DNA from: Vibrio echinoideorum
GTDB taxonomy: Bacteria > Pseudomonadota > Gammaproteobacteria > Enterobacterales > Vibrionaceae
Length of the DNA stretch: 64,000 bases
Direction: 5' to 3'
Assembly (NCBI RefSeq): GCF_024347455.1
Contig: NZ_AP025483.1
Span: 2,914,001-2,978,000 of the forward strand
Shown one piece after another: positions 59,853 to 64,000 of the stretch (its first letter is position 1; each line of letters opens with the position of its first letter). The notes under the pieces are model-generated. The model was not told where the DNA came from. It saw only the letters and a list, made by a program, of their open reading frames with translations, and made no database searches. A program made the translations under genes and the position numbers.

Positions 59853-60764
59853 TTACTCTAGATTTTTAGCCAGCAACAACATTAAACTTGCAAGTCGATG
59901 AAAGAGATATTCAATATGACTGCTATCAGTAAGTTTAATCTGGCTTATCTCTGAGTGACGAATGAAGAATGCGTTTCCTATATTTGTCAAAGCCTTAGCT
60001 TCTGCTTCTAGTTCTGCTCGAAAATCAGGGTCAGATGAACAGTTGTCTAGTAAGGTGGCAAATGATTGCTTTTTTCTTTTCTCTGGTTCAGCGACTGTCT
60101 TTATGCGTTCAAAAGCGTCCCAAAGCTCTTTTAAGGCTTCATACCTAACTCGTACGTCAGTATTACAAATTTTTCTATTTGCATGCTCAAGTAGGTCATT
60201 TAGCTCCTGCTCAGATGTTTTCGGAGCTTGTTGAATAACAGAACTTAGAGCCCCACTCATAACCCTTTTAATTTGGCCGTCAGCTAGTAGCTCATAAGCC
60301 AAACCATTTCGAGTGAAAATGGTATTAACCTTCTCTAAGAAATCGGCTCGTCCAGTTGTACGATCAAACGAATCTATATGGTGATGCCTATAGTACGAAT
60401 GATAACTTCCTTGTGTAGGCTTAGATACATTTGCGTAGCAAAACTGTACTAAATCTAGTGCGTCCAAATAGTTAGGAACAAACGGGACTTTTTTATGCGA
60501 CCAACCATCAGGATTTTCGTCTTTTTCTGTAACAAGTGGGTATTCAATTCCCAATATTTCAGCTTTTAGAGCAAAGGTGAACCCTGTCTCATCAGTACCA
60601 CAGCACCCTTGTCCATCAAGGCAAAGCTCTGGAAAATTTTCTCCAAAATATCCCGTATTGATTAGCTTTTGAATTAAAGCAACGAGCCCACACCAAACAT
60701 TGTGCGGAATCTCATTGTTTGTTCGAGGCGTAGTACCTCTTTCTTGATCACTAAAGTACTTCAT
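59853..60764 (-). CDS. Conserved hypothetical, last gene of a cassette-like trio
   Basis: 303 aa of a widespread unnamed family that I know by pattern: KYFSDQERGTTPRTNNEIPH..WCGLVALI at the N terminus, SYHSYYRHHHIDSFDRTTGR in the middle, and C-terminal helices VRYEALKELWDAFERIKT and IGNAFFIRHSE...YLFHRLASLMLLL. The C-terminal RHSE with helices may be HEPN-like. Function unknown; its scatter in genomes and islands suggests defence or stress. It starts 27 bp after the previous gene's stop. Confidence 0.7.
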   Translation of the reverse strand: MKYFSDQERGTTPRTNNEIPHNVWCGLVALIQKLINTGYFGENFPELCLDGQGCCGTDETGFTFALKAEILGIEYPLVTEKDENPDGWSHKKVPFVPNYLDALDLVQFCYANVSKPTQGSYHSYYRHHHIDSFDRTTGRADFLEKVNTIFTRNGLAYELLADGQIKRVMSGALSSVIQQAPKTSEQELNDLLEHANRKICNTDVRVRYEALKELWDAFERIKTVAEPEKRKKQSFATLLDNCSSDPDFRAELEAEAKALTNIGNAFFIRHSEISQIKLTDSSHIEYLFHRLASLMLLLAKNLE

Positions 60765-60791
60765 AATTGCCTCAATTTAGTTGACGCCTTG
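60765..60791 (-). repeat. attC-like scar 1
   Basis: Leftward sequence GCTAACAAGGCGTCAAC begins at the stop of the 174-aa gene. TAACAAGGCG is the usual first half of Vibrio integron attC sites; the hairpin and second half are missing. Confidence 0.45.
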
Positions 60792-61316
60792 TTAGCTTTC
60801 ATTTTTCGATTGATCAATTAGATCATTTCTCCACTCTGATACTAAGTCGGAAAGTGTTTTATAACCATATTCTGAGTCAATTAACCCCTGAAATTCATTT
60901 ATCAGAAATTCACAGTCCATTGAGAATGCTGTTAGAACACGTGTAGTGTAATTATCAGGCCAAGTATCGCTCCACTCATCTCGGTGCTTGAAATAATTGG
61001 CAGTACAATTAACCATCTCTATTAGAGAATAACCCTGAACTTTTACACGGTGATTTTGATATGCTTTTTCTTTGGTCAATTTATTGAGCCCTAAGCTGAC
61101 TCGGATTTCGTTAATATCTCGTAAGCTACTGATGCAGTAAGCTTGAGCTGAAACAAGCAAAGAGCCGTAAAGAACTTCACCGTATTCGTTCATCCACACC
61201 CCATCGAACCAAGGTTCAGTGCGGTTCCTCTCAAACAACTTTGCGATACCTGCTTGGATCGTTTCCTCTACATCGATTAATGGGCCAAGGCCATAGTCAA
61301 CCTCAAAAATATTCAT
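60792..61316 (-). CDS. Hypothetical 174-aa protein of the cassette-like trio
   Basis: Helical soluble protein; LLVSAQAYCISSLRDINEIR and LIEMVNCTANYFKHRDEW resemble HEPN-fold proteins of antitoxin or toxin type, but no clean RxxxxH motif is seen. SD AGGAGCAAT before ATG. Its stop codon is part of an attC-like sequence. Function unknown. Confidence 0.65.
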   Translation of the reverse strand: MNIFEVDYGLGPLIDVEETIQAGIAKLFERNRTEPWFDGVWMNEYGEVLYGSLLVSAQAYCISSLRDINEIRVSLGLNKLTKEKAYQNHRVKVQGYSLIEMVNCTANYFKHRDEWSDTWPDNYTTRVLTAFSMDCEFLINEFQGLIDSEYGYKTLSDLVSEWRNDLIDQSKNES

Positions 61317-61341
61317 ATTGCTCCTGAATGCTAACGCCTTG
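61317..61341 (-). repeat. attC-like scar 2
   Basis: Leftward CTAACAAGGCGTTAGC: attC first-half CTAAC directly joined to second-half GTTAGC, as if the middle of an attC site had been lost. The stop TAA of the 96-aa gene lies inside it. Confidence 0.5.
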
Positions 61342-61632
61342 TTAGATACTCTGGCTCAGTCCGATGTTACGCCTCAACACAGAACCAGACTTTATAAGGC
61401 TTTTCTTGGAAAGTAACTTAGGATGTAGTTGGTCTTCCAAATAGTCTGTAGGTAAACCCGTGTCTTCACGAACAACCCAAGAAGCATATGGTCGCTTTTC
61501 ACCTAAAAACTGCTGTCCAACAGAGCGAGGTAATACTCCCAACACCTCAGCAACAGCGCCATAAGTAGCACGCACTTCAATTTCATTTAGGTAATCCAGT
61601 ATTTTCAATACTACTTCTTCTTTTCCACTCAT
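61342..61632 (-). CDS. MGMT-like winged-helix protein without the catalytic Cys
   Basis: 96 aa. TYGAVAEVLGVLPRSVGQQF then YASWVVREDTGLPTDYLEDQ follows the pattern of the DNA-binding domain of O6-alkylguanine transferases (TYGEVA..G.pRaVG...PCHRVV..dG..tGY), but the PCHR active site is replaced by YASW. It could be a DNA-lesion binder like ATL proteins or a diverged relative. Similar genes occur as integron cassettes (from memory). Confidence 0.6.
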   Translation of the reverse strand: MSGKEEVVLKILDYLNEIEVRATYGAVAEVLGVLPRSVGQQFLGEKRPYASWVVREDTGLPTDYLEDQLHPKLLSKKSLIKSGSVLRRNIGLSQSI

Positions 61633-61899
61633 AATGCTTGCCTATATTTATGATTTTTTCGACTCTAAATCATTGTATATATTTCAAGAGTACTTGCTGT
61701 TTTTGGAGTGTTTTAACGCAAATGCCTAACAGCTGAATATGTCGATGTTGGATGTTTATCACATCCTTTTCACCCCAAGCATACCTAAATGCTGGATTGA
61801 ATATACGAAGGTTTTTGTGTTTGTTCTGTGTGCCATGTTGAAACATTAGCATAGATAGGGATAAATCAAGCTAGCAGTTTTCTTATTGAAAAAGGTCTA

Positions 61900-62268
61900 A
61901 CAAGCTTTGGGGGGAAAGTGTGCTAGGAATCATTAATAGAGGTAACTCCAGATGCCCAACAAGAGTAAGCTGAAGGTTCTTTAATCCATTTGTAAACAAC
62001 AACTTAATTATTAGTTCACTACGAAGTTTTATTGACTTTTCTTTGCCCTATATTGATGAGTAAATACAGCTGCGCTACTAGGCATTGTATGTCATCTACG
62101 ACGCTACTAAAGTTTAGGTCATTTATAAGCTCTGAATCGAAAACTCACGCAACCAAGGTTTGGTGACCAAACTTTGGTTGCGTAATAAGTGTATGATTCA
62201 AAATATTTATTATACACCTGATCGGGTAAAGAGATGATAGTACTCTCACCCACGAACAACAATTGACA
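61900..62268. repeat. Diverged long direct repeat, right copy
   Basis: Partner of 48160-48570, in the same orientation, about 13.7 kb apart; contains the 37-bp palindrome as an insertion relative to the left copy. Confidence 0.75.
62147..62183. repeat. 37-bp near-perfect palindrome
   Basis: 18-bp arms (ACGCAACCAAGGTTTGGT and ACCAAACTTTGGTTGCGT) with a single-base centre and one G/A difference. It lies 130 bp upstream of the 281-aa gene. A binding site, a cruciform or a replication/transfer feature are all possible. Confidence 0.8.
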
Positions 62269-62312
62269 ATACCATCAACAACTGGAAGTATTGGCCGCTT
62301 TTTGAGGGCAAA

Positions 62313-63158
62313 ATGTCGATCCCAACGAAAAATCATCTCCTATCTTCAACGAATGAACCTATTAGTGAACTATTGTCCGTTAAAGCTACAGATCCAAATT
62401 TAACTCCTTATAAACAGTCTGCTCTGAACTCAACTTGCCCACAGAAGCTGATTCATGGATCTAGAGTCACGCATCGTCATCTAGCTAGTAATATGACCAC
62501 AGTGCCTTCAGTTTTAGAAGAATTGGCGTGGCGATTACCAAATGAGCCCATCTCAAAAGCCTTCAACGAATTGATTTATGACGTATCGCATCCCAACGAG
62601 GATGAGCTAAAGTTTCGTTTTGAATACACAGCTCTTAGTTCTGCCGAGAAGTATCAAATTATGATGTTCTCAGATCTACCTATATTGATCGCGCTGCTTT
62701 TATTTTTGGACAAAAAGCAAGCATATCGTGGTGGTCTCATTATGTTTACCACAGAGGAGATCCTTATGTTGACTAACCCACGTATAACCAAAAATTTTGA
62801 ACCTAGATATCAAACAATCAATGACAGTTTGTTGCGTATTTTGAATACCAAAGTTGAGTTAATCACTTCAAGGTTGAGCAGAGATCATTTAAAGCTTAAT
62901 TTTATAAGATATCAAACTAGTGAGGGCTCTCCTCAGTCTCTAATGACATTTACCTTAGTAGCCGACCTAGATGTTTTCCATCAACTACTAAAATCAATAT
63001 TCACATACGTATCGAGCTGGAATAGTTTGACTGGTAGTCAACGTCATAACCTGAGCCTCGACTATGGCGAATCATTTTATGATAGCGAGTTCTCGCAGGA
63101 AACGTCATCGATGAATCGTAAGATCAACAATATTTATCGTGCATATATTAGATCATAA
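62313..63158 (+). CDS. Orphan 281-aa protein at the right end of the island
   Basis: Good SD (GAGGG, four bases before ATG). Soluble, mixed alpha/beta. FTTEEILMLTNPRITKNFEPRYQTINDSLLRILN could be a winged-helix module (about 150-183). No family recognised. Its place next to the right attachment end, after a large palindrome, suggests a role in the element's own biology (replication, control or excision) rather than cargo. Confidence 0.65.
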   Translation: MSIPTKNHLLSSTNEPISELLSVKATDPNLTPYKQSALNSTCPQKLIHGSRVTHRHLASNMTTVPSVLEELAWRLPNEPISKAFNELIYDVSHPNEDELKFRFEYTALSSAEKYQIMMFSDLPILIALLLFLDKKQAYRGGLIMFTTEEILMLTNPRITKNFEPRYQTINDSLLRILNTKVELITSRLSRDHLKLNFIRYQTSEGSPQSLMTFTLVADLDVFHQLLKSIFTYVSSWNSLTGSQRHNLSLDYGESFYDSEFSQETSSMNRKINNIYRAYIRS

Positions 63159-63272
63159 TTTGGGAGCACGGACACTCAATCAACTAAGATGAATAAAACT
63201 TAAAATCTCTATATGGTTATCTTCATCAAGAGAACATAAGTCATGATTTTATAGATCTATATAAACAATATT

Positions 63273-63284
63273 TTAAGTCATACT
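63273..63284 (+). repeat. Island terminal inverted repeat, right
   Basis: TTAAGTCATACT, reverse complement of the left copy at 40120-40131, 14 bp from the right junction. A second AAGTCAT lies at about 63237. Confidence 0.6.
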
Positions 63285-63299
63285 GGAGTCGCAACGTTA

Positions 63300-63470
63300 C
63301 ACCTAAACGTTAACGTTCTTAAGCGTGAAACGCTAGAAGATGCCGTTGCTCACCCAGAGAACTACCCACAGCTAACGATCCGTGTATCGGGTTACGCTGT
63401 ACGTTTCAACTCTCTAACAACTGAACAGCAACGTGACGTTATCGCACGTACTTTCACTGAGTCTCTATAA
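63300..63470 (+). pseudogene. grcA: grcA 3' fragment (resident copy)
   Basis: In-frame continuation [18 protein letters not shown]... to TFTESL-stop, codons 70-125, with the glycyl radical motif. Joined to 39880-40092 it makes one full resident grcA, so it marks the right edge of the insertion. No start codon or promoter of its own. Confidence 0.93.
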
Positions 63471-63494
63471 TTTTTAGAACTTAGATTAGAATAC

Positions 63495-63524
63495 AAAAAC
63501 GGCGCTCATTGAGCGCCGTTTTTA
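63495..63524. terminator. Native grcA terminator, bidirectional
   Basis: AAACGGCGCTC-ATT-GAGCGCCGTTT hairpin with T runs both ways, between convergent grcA and thrC. Confidence 0.9.
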
Positions 63525-63548
63525 TTTATTCAACAATACAGATAAACG

Positions 63549-64000
63549 TTACGGTTGAACTCGGCGAAGTACCGTTTTCAGAGCGTCAAAGTCATTGTCT
63601 AGATCTTCAGATAACAATTCCATCACTGCGTGCTTAGCCAATGGGCCTGGCAACTCAATATCAGTCCCTAGAATTTCATCAACCACTTCTTTGAATTTAG
63701 CCGGGTGTGCAGTACACAAGAACAGACCAGTTTCGTTCTCTTGCAGTTGCTCTTCCAGTAGACGGTAAGCAATCGCACCATGTGGTTCACATAGGTAACC
63801 CTGTGCTTTTAGATCACGTACTGACTCAGCACTTTGCTCATCAGATACCTTACCTTTACCCAATGTATCTAAGCCCCAACCTTTCAGTTGGCAAAGCTCT
63901 TCGATACGAGGCCAGTTGTTTGGCTGACTTACATCCATAGCGTTTGAAGTCGTCGCAACCGTTGGCTTTGGATCCCATTTCCCCGTTTCAAGGTAACGAG
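63549..64000 (-). CDS. thrC: Threonine synthase, C-terminal part (runs off window)
   Basis: Last 150 codons of a PLP enzyme that converts phosphohomoserine to threonine. The frame is open to the window edge. ATTSNAMDVSQPNNWPRIEEL and the C-terminal GLFLCTAHPAKFKEVVDEI are characteristic. Adjacent to grcA as in V. cholerae. Confidence 0.93.
   Translation of the reverse strand, partial: RYLETGKWDPKPTVATTSNAMDVSQPNNWPRIEELCQLKGWGLDTLGKGKVSDEQSAESVRDLKAQGYLCEPHGAIAYRLLEEQLQENETGLFLCTAHPAKFKEVVDEILGTDIELPGPLAKHAVMELLSEDLDNDFDALKTVLRRVQP

Larger units (their letters stand above)
61633..62312. other. 680-bp gene-free region at the right of the cargo
   Basis: Contains a leftward GTTAGGC end near 61722 (possible attC half), the right copy of the long direct repeat (61900-62268) and a 37-bp palindrome. 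No gene is supported. Confidence 0.55.
40086..63307. mobile_element. GInt-like genomic island in grcA (about 23.2 kb)
   Basis: Bounded by the split resident grcA. From left: complete replacement grcA, an 82-aa gene, a leftward operon of a small HTH/coiled-coil protein gene and three tyrosine recombinase genes, cargo with two insertion sequences and candidate defence genes, and a short AT-rich right end. This three-part layout matches the published GInt class (genomic islands with three integrases). A 12-bp perfect inverted repeat lies inside both ends. Confidence 0.85.

Noticed and set aside
54228..61632. Prophage or filamentous phage remnant
   Set aside because: No capsid, portal, terminase, replication or morphogenesis genes; small hydrophobic ORFs alone are not enough.
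61670..61852. 60-codon minus-strand frame before the cassette-like trio
   Set aside because: No family and weak start; the end overlaps a possible attC half, so it is more likely non-coding recombination-site DNA.
1..64000. CRISPR arrays, tRNA or rRNA genes
   Set aside because: No regularly spaced identical repeats with unique spacers and no cloverleaf or rRNA-like sequence was noticed on reading; a tRNA scan was not possible.

Overview
The window looks like chromosome 1 of a Vibrio. Two gene runs match the V. cholerae order from memory: lspA-ileS-ribF-murJ-rpsT-hlyU-nhaR-nptA, and vpsR-lysS-prfB-recJ-dsbC-xerD-fldB. Protein families, codon use and moderate-to-low GC also fit; species level (perhaps the Splendidus clade) is a guess.

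1-39.6 kb is conserved backbone: the lspA/ileS/ribF/murJ block; rpsT with a TTG start; hlyU, nhaR and the Na/Pi transporter nptA; a membrane protein and a ToxR/CadC-like regulator; the rppH-ptsP-TSUP-lgt-thyA operon; mutH, preceded by a long gap full of DnaA-box-like 9-mers; vpsR; lysS, prfB (programmed +1 frameshift), recJ, dsbC, xerD; fldB, brnQ, trmN6, srmB, yaaA, an alanine/Na symporter, a hemerythrin, ung and nfo. Several short genes missed by length cut-offs (40 aa at 19937, 36 aa at 38428) have strong ribosome binding sites.

40.1-63.3 kb is a mobile genomic island integrated inside grcA (yfiD). The resident 5' part of grcA (39880-40095) keeps its promoter with two FNR-type boxes exactly 53 bp apart; its 3' part lies 23 kb away at 63300-63470. 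The island brings its own complete grcA (40282-40659). Next comes a four-gene leftward operon of three tyrosine recombinases and a small HTH/coiled-coil protein, the signature of the GInt (ginABCD) class. A perfect 12-bp inverted repeat lies just inside both ends.

The cargo holds an intact IS21-family and an intact IS66-family insertion (both with target duplications). It also holds a two-gene pair of a HEPN-type putative RNase and a CHAT-type putative caspase-like protease (54.2-57.4 kb), which is the best candidate for an undescribed defence system. The rest is a 379-aa unknown, three tiny ORFs around a strong promoter with a structured leader, three genes joined by sequences that look like collapsed integron attC sites, and an orphan 281-aa gene at the right end. 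A diverged direct repeat (about 48.16-48.57 and 61.90-62.27 kb) brackets the variable cargo. Backbone resumes with the 3' end of grcA and thrC, which runs off the window.
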